A stretch of DNA of 64,000 bases, taken from NCBI GenBank assembly GCA_036971615.1, contig JAYKKR010000008.1, positions 992,001-1,056,000 of the forward strand, read 5' to 3'. Shown here piece after piece: positions 1 through 13,212 of this stretch. The position numbers and the translations under genes were made by a program. The notes under the pieces are model-generated. The model was not told where the DNA came from and ran no database searches. It was given only the letters and a program-made list of their open reading frames with translations. The number at the start of each line of letters is the position of its first letter. Position 1 is the first letter of the stretch. This DNA comes from Amyloporia xantha. Its lineage: Eukaryota > Basidiomycota > Agaricomycetes > Polyporales > Adustoporiaceae.

Positions 1-269
1 TGCAACCCAAGTCTTGATTTGGTCCCGTAGACGCTGTAGCTTCTTAATCTGCGTCTTCAAATCTGTTTCCAGCTTCTCCTTCTGCGTCTGGTTTGTCGAG
101 GCCTGCATTTTGTCGTAGATGCTCTCGAAGAGCTCGACGCCCTCTGCGACCTTCTTCAGTGTGCGGTCAATTTCAGCTGCATGGCACGATCAACCACAAC
201 GCGACTGTTGAGCTCCAGTCAGGATAGATTATAGCCACATAACTTACTTTGTAGCTTTCTGGCTGCCAT
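1..269 (-). CDS. NOT3: CCR4-NOT complex subunit 3/5, N-terminal part (cut by window edge)
   Basis: This is the start of the NOT3/NOT5 subunit of the CCR4-NOT deadenylase complex, which shortens mRNA poly(A) tails and couples decay to translation. The first exon (269-248) is 22 nt and begins MAARKLQ. An intron with a GTAAGT donor follows, and the next exon starts at 176. The joined protein reads through [21 protein letters not shown] and later [12 protein letters not shown] and [13 protein letters not shown], the hallmark of the NOT3 N-terminal coiled-coil domain. The gene continues past the left edge, so the C-terminal NOT box cannot be seen. It is divergent from BEM1. Identification is from remembered family conservation and is strong; NOT3 versus NOT5 naming is a matter of convention. 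Confidence 0.93.
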
Positions 270-1396
270 GGTGAGCAGCAGCAATGTGTCGATACACAGG
301 AGAATAAAGCCAGGACTAAGCAGTGGTGCTCTGTTCTACGAGCCAGAAGGTGACAGGAATGAAATTGTGACTCTCCCTATTGTCACAGTCACGTGACTGG
401 CGAACAGTGGCGAACGGGATCGAACGCACTTGCAGCGGCGTATACGAGCGTATACGGAGCTCGAGTGAACGCTGTCTCAGATGCATATGCTATTTTGTTT
501 ATTGCAGATGTCTGAGAGAGCCGGACTACTTAACAATATCTCATAGGTAATGCCTTGCACATAATGGTGACAACATGTATCAATGGAGAACGGAGGCCTT
601 ACTTAAAGTTAGATCTCTAGTTGATCTCTAGCCTTAGACTATGCCCACAGCCACAGGCCCACAGCGCATCTATCCCGACTCGGGGGAGAGAAAGCTGGCT
701 CGGCTAGCGTCCGCCTGCTGAGTGCTCGCTAGAAGACGTCTTGATGACTCACTGCTGCGCATGTGCATTTGTCTTTCGAGAAGTCTGACAGAGGCGCGGT
801 ACTTTTGGGCCGGAGGTGGCCCAACGCTAGAACACCAGTGGCAAGGCAGCGGCGGCCTAGCAGCCGCAAAACCTCGCCAAATCTCTCAAAACCTGGAACT
901 CAGTGTATCAGTAATACACTGAATGGAGTGCAAAGCAAGTGGCAGTGATCACAGCAACGTTATACGATTAGACTACGGTTTCGAGGCGACTGAGCAGTGA
1001 GAAGAGATGCATCGCACATGTGGCCAGTGGCACTAGGAGGCGATCGGACCTCGATTCAACGAATTCGCCTTGTTGAATTATCAAGATACCTCTCCCAACA
1101 CCGTCGGGTCACTCGATTGACCTCTGATGCGCATGAACAGACAGCCAGCAGCGAGGGATAGGAGCAGAACGCTGATAGCGCCGTTTTATTGTTCTGATGA
1201 GTGCATGGGCATGTGACAGGCGCCCGGTAACCTACCTGATATGGACTTGGTTTTTGCGAGGAAAGATCGTGGGAAAACCTTGAACCAACATCTCTTATGT
1301 CTCACAGATAATACGACCGTCCACCCCCTCGCCTCTTGCTTCCCTCTCCCGTAACGCCCTCTTCACGACACTTACTTGCTGTCTGGGCCCTAATTG
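270..1396. other. Intergenic region between divergent NOT3 and BEM1
   Basis: About 1.1 kb separates two divergently transcribed genes, so it should hold both promoters. I see only short open frames with no recognisable protein and no clear repeat. Just before the BEM1 start there is a pyrimidine-rich stretch (about 1320-1375) of the kind often found at fungal transcription starts. Confidence 0.5.
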
Positions 1397-3522
1397 ATGA
1401 TGAAAAACCTACGCAAGTCACTGAATGGCCATAAGGACCATTCTTCACAGATCTCTACTCCCCTCCCATCCCTCTCGAAACCACCAAGTGCTATCCTTCC
1501 ACCTAGCAAAGTGATCAAAGCTTTGCAGACGTACAAATCGAATGCGCCACAGGAACTCTCGTTTGAGAAGGGCGACTTCTTCCATGTCCTCAATGACGTG
1601 AACGGTCAGGGGACGTGGTACGAAGCGCACAATCCAGCGACGGGTGCGCGAGGCCTCGTCCCCTGTCATATGTTTGAGGAGTTCCAGAAGGGTACGGCAA
1701 AGTAAGTTGTGGATATCTCAGACACCAATTTGAGTGATTGACATGGTGGCGGATCTGTCACTCAAGACCTCGCTCGCCTACGACGAACGGCGCACCTACT
1801 GGATCAGCTGCGACAGACAGGCCACTGTCTGCAGCGTCTGCAAAACACCAGGCTTTCTATGCTGTTGTTCTCCATGATTTCTCCGCCGAGCGTGCGGACG
1901 AATTAGATGCTAAAGCAGGCGACTCTATCACCATTGTCGCGCAGTCTAACCGAGAGTGGTTCGTCGCGAAACCAATAGGGCGGCTCGGTAGGCCAGGCCT
2001 AATTCCCGTTGCGTTTGTCGAGGTTCGTGATCCCGCCACCGGTAGACCAGTGCAAGACATCATGGCACTTATTGACGGCGGTGCACTGCCTCGGGTGGAG
2101 GAATGGAAACGTGCTATGTTGAACTACAAGGCCAACAGTATATCGCTGGGTGTGTTGGACGAATCTTCTGTGGCAAACGTTTTCAGGTCTCCCTCCACGA
2201 AACAAGCTTCTCCGGCTACAGTTGCTGTTCCTCCACCAACGCAACAGCAGCCAAAGCCGAAGCCACCGTCTCCTGGCCTTTCGCGACCAACATCCCCTAA
2301 GCTGCTACCCGAAGGTATTCTTCTGTCTGCAGATGTCAAATCCTTCCACTACGAGATGGAAGAATATTGGTTCCGTATTCATGCTGTCTTCCAACCGTAC
2401 AATCCATCCGGCTCAAATTCGCTCCCCCCAGCAAAGCAACTAGTGCTATTCCGATCGTATAACGACTTTTACGACTTTCAAGTCGATCTCCTTGACGCCT
2501 TCCCTCGCGAGGCTGGCCGCCCTGACGTCAATACGAGAATACTCCCCTACATGCCAGGACCCGCGGATCACGTTGACAACGCAATCACCAATACGAGGCG
2601 GTCGGAGCTTGATGAATATCTGCATAAGCTGTGCGAGTTGCAACAGTATGCTCGGTACATACTCGAACATAGGCTCATTCGAGTGTTCCTTGCTTTGAAA
2701 CCTGGAGACGCCGAGGTTGAGGTTGAACCTCGTACGAAGGAGATTGCTGCATTGGATCAAACATCGTATGCAACCGGAGAGGTGTATGAGGAAGAACTTT
2801 ATGATCCTGACTATGGTGCCGAGAGGATGTCCCAATTGCACATTTCAGCAGGGGCGAACGGACATACAAGCGATGGGTCAGATTACGGTGATGCGGACGA
2901 TATTGGCGCTTCGTACGGCAGAGACCAAGACGACTATCATTATACCGAGCGACGGCCGTCGCAACTATCCTTAGACCCAAATTTCAACACCACACAGCCT
3001 CTCCGACCTCGATCACGGACGACGGCTGGACACGAGAGAGCGGACAATCCAATGTCTATGTACGGCCGCTCGTCAAAAGGCTCTGTTACAGCCTTGCAAC
3101 TCGACTCTTACCACGCTGATAGCCAGTCCCGTTCGTCTGTCTCATCGTACGAACCATCCCCCGTGTCTACTCGTGCCTCACAAGCAGGTTCTACCGCTAC
3201 TTCTCGTACTTCCACTTCAGGCCGGTCACGGTCACAATCTAATGCCACATATAATCCCCCTATCTCCGTCAGCAACCCACAAATTGCATTTATGAAGATC
3301 AAGATATTCGACAAGACGGCGGAGGATATCGTCGCTCTGCGCGTGCATCCTAGGGTCACGTACACTCAGTTATTGGAGAAGGCGAGCTCGAGACTCAACT
3401 GCCAGGTGCAGAAGCTACGTTTTCTGGACGGCGAGACCAAAGCATTCGTGGACCTGGAGACCGACGAGGACCTCAGAGGTTGGTTGGCCGAGACAGAAAA
3501 ACACTTGCTGTACGCGGTGTGA
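1397..3522 (+). CDS. BEM1: Bem1/Scd2-type polarity scaffold (SH3-SH3-PX-PB1)
   Basis: This scaffold brings Cdc42, its exchange factor Cdc24 and a PAK kinase together at sites of polarised growth. There are two exons, 1397-1701 and 1767-3522. The intron has a GTAAGT donor and the phase matches, giving 686 residues. Domain order fits the family: an SH3 domain at about residues 33-95 (ALQTYKSN, LSFEKGDFF, then GLVPCHMFE), a second SH3 at about 120-190 (AVVLHDFSAERADEL, GLIPVAFVE), a PX domain at about 290-430 (RSYNDFYDFQVDLLDAFP, LPYMPGP), a serine-rich linker, and a C-terminal PB1 domain (KIKIFDKTAEDIVALRV, DLETDEDLRGWL). The first ATG of two in tandem is taken as the start. Confidence is high because all four domains are present in order. 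Confidence 0.94.
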
Positions 3523-3956
3523 ATCTGCACATTTTGTTTTGGGTCTAGCATCTCTACAATTTCAACCCTATTTTATTACTTTCTGCTAGGTTCGACTATC
3601 TGTAGTATCTTTGAGTCCCCACCGGCAAGACATTCTTAGCTGTGCATTCTTATATGTTACATTTTCATATGTTACATTGTTGTAGTTCTGTCCTGTAGCA
3701 CTCTGGATCCGCATATGCAATTGGTCTTCGATTTCGAACAATTCCAATTATATTCCCGCATCGCAGCCGAGCCGTCATACGACGTCCGTGACCTCCAGCG
3801 CTCCCTGCTCACACTTGACTGGATACTCACCTATGCCTCGTTGCACTTATACCCACAATTGACACAAATCAGGCGGCATGCTCGACGCTCTCTGAACGCT
3901 CTTCATGAACCGAAGTCTCCCTGCTTTTCACGATCTTCTCTCGCTCTCTTACAGAA
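3523..3956. other. Intergenic region between BEM1 and the GAR-domain gene
   Basis: This 434 bp spacer holds the BEM1 3' end and the promoter and leader of the next gene. A 94-residue open frame starting at 3715 runs into the next gene in a different frame. It has no recognisable similarity and is taken as chance. Confidence 0.4.
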
Positions 3957-6900
3957 ATGGCCGAGGAGGGCAACGTCTCCGCCGCAGTGGACGCTATGAT
4001 CCGGGGTACTCTTGACATCGATAATCACCACATTACGAACGACTCGAACGACTTTGATAGTGCTATCATTTCTGCTGAACCCCAGGAGCAACACGAGACT
4101 CACGACGACGAGCATGCACTGGAATGGCATGAGGTCATCGAACTTCAGACATTTAGCGAGAGGAAGGCATGGATTGAAGAGAAGATCTCGGTATGTTGGG
4201 TCAGGCTATATCTGGAGCTCCTCTTATCCACGTACCTAGTTTCTAGAAAAATTACCTCCTATTGAGGTGTTTGCTGGGCTTGATGCCGTGCGCACCTCCG
4301 CGGAAGAGGTACCTGGATTGCCGACGCGTGCAGAGCTTGAGACATGGCTTGTCGAGCATGACAAGATAGAGAAGGAGACAGAGATATTTGATTCCGGTGA
4401 GCTCAGGAAGCTTAAGAAATTCACCAAAGGTGAGTTCGCGTCTTACTACTGTCCTACCTGTATGTGAAGTTCTGTCATCGTGAAGCCGCCACACAACGCA
4501 ACCTCTCACCGGAAGATACGGACTTGATCGAACTTACCTTGACGACCATTTACGAGCTGGACAAGCTGTTACATCTCCTCAGAGACAGGTCCGACAACCT
4601 CGATCTCTTGGGCATTCGTCTAACGTGGGAGGAGCGTCGCACAGCTGCATGGGCAGAGGTTCACAGCGTCCTCTCTGATATCCGACAATTTCTTTCCAAT
4701 CGCGCCCGGTGGTCGCCTACCGTATACGATGCCGCAGTTGCGGAAGACGAGCCCGTGCATGAACCCGAGCCGAAGAGAAGAAATTCCATAGTCTCAATTA
4801 CCTCCATGGCCTCTGATTCATCCAACCTGGCATCTCCTGGTTATTCCCGCAGTACTCGCTTTAAACTGGCAGAATTACTATCCCGGGACGCTGCGCAGCT
4901 TGCTAGCCGAGTATCGTCTCTCAAGCATTCGAGGATTGCAGGTGCTGGTAAAGCGCTTGACAAGCTCATTGATCACAGTCGGAAACCAGTTCCGGATGAG
5001 CTGTTGGATGAACAGGACAAGTTGGAGAACGAGGGGATTAATGAAATGGAGGATGTTGGCAAATTCGTCATGAATGTGGTCATGCAGTGGAAAAGGTACA
5101 TTTCCATAATCCCAGTTCACATTTTCCTTCTAATGCTATCATAGGGCCGACGAGATCTACATCGAAACTATGAAGGATAAAGCGGCTGCCCAGACGCTGC
5201 TTGATGAATTGGAAGACGCCAGATTCGGACATCCTACTTCGCGACAGGATGTCTCCTTCCTCTCTCGCGCAAACGCTCTCACAAAACGTTTGGCGATGAG
5301 AGAAAATCCTGTATCAACCGCAAGTGCATTTCCTTGTCCTAGCCATCCTCTCTTTCCCGACCAGCCAGCCGTCAACGAAGCTATCATCCAATTGCTCTCA
5401 TCTGAGCTGGCAACTGCCATTGATCAGGTAAGAAAAGCCGAACAATACACGAAAGAATACCATGCGACGTTGGAAGCGGTCAAGGCGGTCGAGACGGCTT
5501 GCAAAGCAGCCTCAAACCTATCGTCTCAGTTCGACTCCTTCATTGAAAAACTTCGGATGGGCATAAACGCCGACAATGGTGATGGCACGCCGCCTGATTT
5601 AACCTCAGAAACATGCCTGGAGGGGACACGACATGCAGCATTTCTTACAATATTGCCGCCTATGGTCCAGGAACTGCAGAAAACAAATGCGAATGTCAAC
5701 GACCTGTTATCCAGTGCTCGGGTAGCACTCTTACAACTGGATCGACCTGGCGTGGATCTCCAGTTCAAAATCGACTCAGGCGGAGAAATCGAACGATTAG
5801 CCAATTCTCAACGAGCGACTAACGAGCTACTAGACGCGGTTATGACTCGTGTTTCGTTACTGAATGGGGCCAGAAATATTTGGTCGATCATGGGCGAAAT
5901 ATATGGTGATGTGGGCAGTCTCCGCGCCGAAGTTGTGGACGCTATGGAAAAGCAGATGTGGCGCCAGCAAATCCGTTCACATGAAGCACCCCCAACTCCT
6001 GAAAGCCCGGCTTCTCCCTTACCCTCCCTGACTATATCTCCAGGCTCAGTATTTGCTAGGGTGAAGGATCTACAAGTACGACTCAAAGAAGAAGTCTTCA
6101 AGCCACTCTCTACTATTTCGGCTGGGATAGGAGAGAGATTGAATGATTATATCTCACAGACTTCTGTTGCGCTGTCTTCGCTCCTCGATAATACGGACAA
6201 ACTCGTCGCTACTTGGGATTCAGTTCAAAATCAAGCCGCCGCTATGGACAGTATCCGTGATGATGTCCACGGCCTTCAGGTCCAGGTAGAGGATCTCAGG
6301 GTCCGCTTTGACAGCGCGATTCAGGAAGTCCTTTCCGGCAGTCTGTCAGGCGATGAACTACTCCTCACGGAGGGTGGCCTATTTAGTGAACTAAAGCGCT
6401 GTCAAGATTTAGTACAGTCCTTCATCGATGATCTCTCACGCCGCGTTTTATTCGTAGGACAAGGGCGCTCTGATGGCGTGTCTTACACGACCGCTCTCGA
6501 GGGGCGATTGCCTTCATCCAATGGGTTTAGCCTTGAGACCGTGCAGCAGGCATCTGCTCCTCACCTTCCAATCGACTTTGCTGTCCTAGACCGTACGGTT
6601 CGGTCGGATTCAAACGCGTACAGTATTATGCTTTCTGGAACGGTCAAAACTCTCGGGCAAAAGGCCGATCATTTTCAGTTGGCCAAGACTGCCCAAGCGG
6701 TGGATGTTGCAATAGCTTCTGCCCTCGATAACATTCACCGCGTCGTTGAAGCCCTTACCTCTATTCACGAATCCATGAAAGGCACGAATAATCAACCTTT
6801 GACGGCGCATTTGGACACGCTCTCAGGCCAATTAGATCGACTGCTACAGACGGACGGCCTCGATATCGCTCGTTCCTTGTCTCCTATTCGGGGGCTCCTT

Positions 6901-9362
6901 CACCGCATGAAGAGTACTCACGACAATTCCGATGTTGCGGCTCTAGAGGGGATTGTGTCTTCTCGGCAGAGAGCGCTCCAGGATGTAGAAACCCAGCATA
7001 GCGTTTGGAAGGAGAATGCCATGGCTCTTCAACAGCAGATCAACCATGCGCAGCAGGCGGAACAAGCTCGAGTTGCAGAAGAGTTGCAATTGCAACAGGA
7101 AAGAGAACGAGCAGAGGCTGAAGAACGTGCTAGAGTTGCGCGCGAGGAAGCTGAGATTGCAAAGGCAGAAGAAGAACGATTGGAAAGGGAGCGATTGGAG
7201 GCGGAGGAACGGGCGCGGCTCGCAGAGCAGGAATCGGAGGAACGCCGTCGTCTCGAAGCAGAGCAAAATCGGCTTGCACAAGAGCGTATGGAAGACAGGG
7301 ATAGCACAATAGGTAGTGAGAACGATATGGACGGCGGTGGAACGGTGAGATCTGACATACCATTTATCAACGGAGTGTACGAGGTACTGGAACCAGTAGA
7401 GGAGTCTGATCTGGAGAGTTCCACGATTCGACATGCACAGGGTCCCCAAGCTGAGGACGGTGCGTACACCTCCATAATAGCAACGTTTTGGACCGTTATC
7501 CTTACGGAATTCACTCAGATGTGTTTGGCCTGCGCACACATCCCACAATCACCTCAGCTCTCAGCGCTCATCATACAAGTGATCTACAAAATCGAATACT
7601 CGCATTGCGGAAACGATTAAGGTCAATTCATATAAATGAAGTTGCAAGGCCTAACACACACTCCGAAACGTCTCTACCAAGAGATGATCAACGGCATCGT
7701 ATGGAAAAGGAGCTGGCGGCCGTAGCTGCTGAAGCAGGCGCCTTACCGTCTTCTGCATCGCATGATCCTTTGACTGATGCAGAACTTCGATCTCTGCGCA
7801 CCGAGGTAGAGGCTTCGGTTGAGTTGATGCAGAGGGTCCACAAACTGGCGGACTTTTCTACCGCCTTACGCAACTGTGATGATGCTCTAAGCGATCTCCT
7901 GGAACATATTGACAGCTACCCATCTCCCCCTCTGGGAGCCTTGTCGACATCGCATGTGTCGAATCCGGCGTTGACACCTGAAAATCAGCTGTCTGCTCGA
8001 CTGGCCTTCACGAGGGAACTGATCTTGGAGATGTCGTCACTGTATTCAGCTCTCTCTGAGGATCATCGCGCCACTGCGGAACGTGACCGCGTTTCGCAAA
8101 CGTGGAGTGAGTTGGAAGCTATGGCCATGGACCGCATTAACGGGACAAAGTCTCGGCCAGGCAGCGTCATGAGTTCGGGGCGCAGTAGCAGGGCATCTGC
8201 CACCAGTGCTCGAGTTGCACCAACGAGGAAGTCTGCGGGGTATTCCAAGCTTTCGCTGGGAGGTTCGGACGGGCGATTCCTTGCCCCTCCTATGGGCTCT
8301 CGGCGAACAGCATCCGGTTCTTCGACTGGTCATACCCGGTCTTCTAGCAGAGTGTCTGTTGCATCATCTAGTCGCTCCGTATCCGGTCCTGGTCCGACGA
8401 CGTCTTCATCAACCCCTTATGGCTCGACGTTCGCCTCTCGCCAGAGGACGAGCAGCGTATCCTCAACCGCTTCCATCAAGACGCCTTTGAAGCAACCACA
8501 TTTGGCTGGTTCTCGGCCGCGATCCCAGACTGGCAACACTCCGCGTACCGCTTCTCCCGCATTTTCAGACGCTTCTTCATTGTCTGTCTCTCGACATGGT
8601 CCTAATACGTCGTTGTCATCAACATCCCGCTCATCATGGTCACGCGCTCCTAGGCAGTCATTCCCCACAATTGTCAGGTCACCTCCTCGAAACAAAGCAA
8701 CACCGATAGTCAAGAAGCCGTACATTGCTAACCCGAAGAATAAGTTGGATGTCGCGGTCGGTGACGTCCTCAACCGACTTCCAGTGAACATTAACGTCGA
8801 AGTAGTGGCAGACACTTGGAAAGATCAGAGCGGAAAATATTGGATAGGAGACCAAGATCCTAAGCTCTGTTTCTGCCGTATCCTGCGTTCTCAGACCGTC
8901 ATGGTACGTGTCGGTGGTGGATGGTCAGAACTTTCAAAGTAAGAGAACAGAGCCCTCACCCTGAGAGAACATCGCTCACTTTCCACCCGCAGATTCATCA
9001 AGGATCACTTTGCTGACGCATTCCGCCTTCTTCCAGAATCCCCACGATTGGGCTCGCGAGAGGAGAAATGGATTAGTTCCGCTACTCTTTCCCAGGCGGC
9101 GGAAAGTCTCGCACTCCCTCGGCCACCGACGACTCCGGAACCCAAGAACCCCCATATACCATCATTCGCCCTGTCGACTCCGAATGGAACGAGTCCGAAG
9201 TCTATCAAGACGACGTCCTCTCCAGGGTCTCCACTGACCCCGCTGCAATTCCTCCGGCGTGCGGATCGTGAATCGCCAGTTGGACGACCTGAGACTCCGA
9301 CCAGAACCTCCCGGCCTGCAGTAGTGAAGACTCCTGCTCGCCCGCCTATTTGGAGACCTTAA
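3957..9362 (+). CDS. Large coiled-coil protein with C-terminal GAR (Gas2-related) domain
   Basis: Six exons join in phase: 3957-4190, 4240-4429, 4486-5095, 5145-7459, 7519-8938 and 8993-9362, predicting 1712 residues. The C-terminal region contains a Gas2-related (GAR) domain split by the last intron: VGDVLNRLPVNINVE, KYWIGD, CFCRILRSQTVMVRVGGGW, then a phenylalanine-rich HF end. GAR domains bind microtubules. The centre is long and helical, with a charged coiled coil at about residues 1030-1110 made of E/R/A-rich heptads. A serine/threonine-proline-rich low-complexity region precedes the GAR domain, and an SP-rich tail follows it. I infer a microtubule-linked cytoskeletal role, perhaps similar to Kar9-type or spectraplakin-like linkers. 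There is no calponin-homology domain. The specific function is unknown. Confidence 0.85.
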
Positions 9363-9901
9363 CGGGACTATATTATCTTCGTGTTCATGCTGTTCTTCGC
9401 TCTTCGCATTGCAAATATCGCTTTACTTATTATTTAAGTCAGAGACATTTATAGGACTGTCATAATGTGTACTATGGACAAATACATCTACTTCGGCGGC
9501 CTTGTATTGACAGGACCTGTTGCTACAGGCTCGTGTCAGCGTGATCACGTCTCCGAGTGTGATTTCGACATGCGAGTGTGATTTCGACATGCTACAGTTC
9601 GCAATGATTGTTGAAAGCAATACCGACCATTCATTGAATAAATAAATGAGCACACCTCACTTGAAGTCAAAGACCGAATCAACTGCGTACACACGCTAAT
9701 CCTCGCAGCACGACGCGCGGATACAGTACCACTTGAGTGATGTCAATGTTTAGCGCTTGGCCACAATCAGCGCGACGCGTGATGTCACGCGTGACACTGG
9801 CGTCGGGCGTGACAGCGCGCCCCTCTTCCGGCGCCGGTTGTCGTTGCGGCGGCGGCGATTTACATGTCTTTCTCTTCCTCTCCACCATCTTGCCGCGCAG
9901 G
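9363..9901. other. Intergenic region with a short tandem duplication
   Basis: This spacer carries the 3' end of the GAR gene and the promoter of the next gene. It includes a perfect 19-bp direct duplication (listed separately). GC content rises sharply near 9770-9900. Confidence 0.5.
9555..9592. repeat. 19-bp perfect tandem duplication
   Basis: The unit gagtgtgatttcgacatgc occurs twice head to tail with no mismatch, in the presumed 3' region of the GAR-domain gene. It looks like a simple slippage or repair duplication with no evident function. Confidence 0.8.
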
Positions 9902-12900
9902 ATGAGTGTGGCCAGCCTGCAGCCGAGTCGCGCACTATCTTCCGAGGGTAGCAACGATGCAGGTTCGTGACTTCTCTTCTCATCATACTTCCCCGTTTGA
10001 TCCAATGATCCCTTCCCAGCGTCCCACCTGCGGCCCAATATCATCCGACGCGACACCGACAACATCCTTTCCTATTACCAGTCTGAACATGCTGGGCGCA
10101 CGTACACTGCGTTGGATGCAGGAACTGCGCCGACCCCATCAATCATGAAAGACGGATCCTCCTACTCCGAGTCTCGTTCGTCGTCCGAATATTCATCCGA
10201 CTCTTCACTTTCACTCGACGACCATGTTACCACAAGTTCACATGACAAGCGATTACGTTTGGGCACCGACAGCGAGTCTGGGCATGCAAGACGACCCAGT
10301 GTGCCCTCCGAGGGCGGGGCGGACAGACGGCGTCTCGCCATCGTCGAGTTCGATTCGAATTCATCGTCGTCTCTCGCGCGGAAACGCAGCCAGGCCGGAA
10401 ATGATAACAGAAATGTGCCGATGGCGTCCACCATCCTCTCGCGACGAGGCGTACATGTCGAAGGCCTTGCACTGGTTGCACCGCCAGACGCCTCGCCGCG
10501 GACGTATACGGACTTGACGCCGCCGTCCACAGCACCGCTCTCCGTTGATCGAGCTCCTGTTTCTTCACTGCCTGCGTCACACCAGCGTTCAATGTCAGAA
10601 GCAGTCAACGCCACTGGCAGGTCTCGGCATCAGCACAAGTCATCTCGGGATGTCGGCATCGTCGGGATGGTGTCCTCGATCTCCGAGACACTCGAGCGGG
10701 GTGCATCAACGAGAGACGACGGTCATGCAGGGTATGCCAGCAGCCAGGGCTTGAAGGTCCCCATCTTCCAAACACCGACAGAGTCGAGGTCTCCGTCTCC
10801 TGGCAGAACGCCCGAGGCCTCCGAATCGAGCACACTTGGTGTCCTCAGCGCCAGCTCGAGTGCGGTGACAACGCCCGACTACGAGAGGCGAGAGCGGGAT
10901 ATTCTCACACCTGCTATCGGAGAATCAAAAGACATCTCACAGCCCGTCGTGGGCCCTGTCGTCGTCGGGATCAATGCGGACATGATGCGGACAAATCCAG
11001 CGCGAGAAGGCCCCTACAGCACAGCCATTCCCAGTCCAGGTATGATGAGCCCCGGAGACGTCTTCTCACCTCGCCAGTCATCGCATACCCGTTCAGGGTC
11101 GCCTTACATACACTACGAGCCTGGACTGCACTCTACAGCAGGACCACTTCCGCCTCCTCCGCAACCGATCGTGGACGCAAATACACATCTAGTGTCTGCC
11201 ACTCCCGCTCCTCCTCGCCCTCCCCGTGCCTTCACTCCTCTACCTTCTGCCGGTATAAGTTCACGACGTGACGTCCAAGCACTCAAAGAGGCATTGCAAC
11301 TACCCAAGTCGGTGTCTACTGCTTTGGCTTCGATCACCCCATCCACCGAACGGAGTCACTCACGTTCTGAGCTGCGTGAAGGTTCTGCACACTCGAGAGA
11401 AGCGACACAAGTCGAGGATAGGTATGTTTCATTCATTACGGATGACTATATGCGTGGCATTGACACGATCTTGTGCAGGCCGTCGAGACCCCTAACCAAG
11501 TCAAGGTCGTTGCATGTCCGCGAAGGCGCGCACCCTCCTTCGACAGTGACGAATTCTCCTGTTCTCCCTGATGACACTGTTAACGAGACCATCACGCCTA
11601 TTGTTGCGGTGCCTTCCCCCGCAGAGGAACGTGGCACCAGCGACGGTGAAGAGGGCTCTCCCCATCGCCACCAGATCATATACTTCGGAAGGGGCGGTCT
11701 GGCATAGAACTGCGCCGCGAGAGCAGTTGGGTAAGCCTCCGGCAAGAGCAGGACCAGCGTCCAGTCTCTCCAAATGGAGGAGCGGAACACCTACCGAGCG
11801 TATCGGTTTCGCATTCATCCACATCTTCCTCGACTACGTTCTCCCACATTCCTCCGCCACCGCCGAAGAGCATCAGATACTCACCGGCAACAGATGACGA
11901 GCGGTCGCCTCCGGTAGCTTCGGCATCAGGTTCAAACAGCAATCCACTGAGAGGTGCTCTGACTAACCTGAAGCGGTTCTCTGCGCTACCGCGTACCCCA
12001 TCTGTCACATCATCTGTCGCGAAGTCGAAGTCGCCTAGCCCGCGAGATTCGCGCACGCCATCACCTCAAGTAATATCGCCGCAGGATGTCACTGTACAGC
12101 GGAAGCCACGTCCGATATCACGCGTCAAGTGTGCTTGGCCAGATGCCATGCAGTGCAGGGATGTAATTGGTAAGAAAAGTGCACTTGAGCGCTCGAAAGG
12201 GTATGCCCAGAAGATCAATGAGCTGGCTATGTACGACTGCGGACTGGCGGACTGGGTACGAGCCAGGCAACATCCACGTATGTATAACACTGGGCCTATC
12301 CCAGCAGCCAAGCTGACCGCGTGGGCTTGTGCAGGACCGATTGGCCGGACAACACAGACGAGTGCGGTACGTTTGACGGTAACACCTGCGACGCCGTCCT
12401 CTCGTGCCTTCGTGGAGCAACCGCGACATACGTCTGACGGATCCACGGCATCCGAAATGACCTTCCCGATACGGCCTGACGCATATATTGCAACTGACCT
12501 TACGACTCGAGCTATCGATGTCGTACCTCCCAATGCTCCTCCACCCACACTTCCATATCCATCACTCGCACAAGCGCAGAGTTCGCGCAGCCCAATGCGC
12601 TCATCTACATTGATGCTCTCGCCCTCACCCTCGCGGAATCTCTTGACATTACCGGGCAGTAAAGGCTCCGGAGGTGGCTTTTTCGCTTCCATTGGCAGGA
12701 AAAGCAGCGTCAAGAAGGATAGACCTACGTTATCATCCGTCTCGCCATCGCGAGTGTTGTCGAAACGCAATCCCGCTGCAGATCTGACGAGTCGCCCGCC
12801 TCCCGTACAAGTTGTGACTGCACCATCCATACCGGGCGGTCCGAGGGCGGCTCCAGGTCGAATACAACGCTCACAGACTTTTTCAGCGGTAGCTAGCCCC

Positions 12901-13212
12901 CCTGTGGCAGAGCCTTTACCACCTCCCACCAGCAACACTCACCCCAATCGCCAGAGCTCGATGGCTCGTAGGCCCTCGCTATTTGCCCGCGCAAGAGGAC
13001 ACGGTCAGGCTCAAGCAGGTGCAACGCCGGTGGCGCCAACCCCTGTCGTCATGACTGCTGAATTCGAGCGGCAGGTCGACAAGCTAGCTGATCTTCTACC
13101 ACATGCAGATAAGAATATCCTGAGTGGATACTTGCGTAGGGCTGGACAAGATATCCTCGCGATTGGGCAGTACCTGGAGGATGAGAAGAATGGGACGCTG
13201 CGGCGTGATTAA
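9902..13212 (+). CDS. Uncharacterised serine/proline-rich protein with two conserved blocks
   Basis: I do not recognise a named family. Five exons join in phase: 9902-9962, 10020-11421, 11479-11645, 11708-12277 and 12335-13212, giving 1025 residues. Two introns (11422-11478 and 12278-12334) are multiples of three without stops, so they look like coding sequence unless the splice signals are read (GTATGT donors, TTGTGCAG-like acceptors). Most of the protein is disordered Ser/Pro/Arg-rich sequence. Three parts look structured: an N-terminal block with RPNIIRRDTDNILSYYQ, a block with PDAMQCRDVIGKKSALER followed by CGLADWV, and a C-terminal helical segment starting FERQVDKLADLLPHADK that resembles a CUE-like ubiquitin-binding fold (inference). 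The start at 9902 is the nearest in-frame ATG that lets exon 1 splice in phase. Confidence 0.75.

Noticed and set aside
10162..10614. 150-residue minus-strand open frame
   Set aside because: Antisense to the disordered, GC-rich part of the 1025-residue protein; no recognisable domain.
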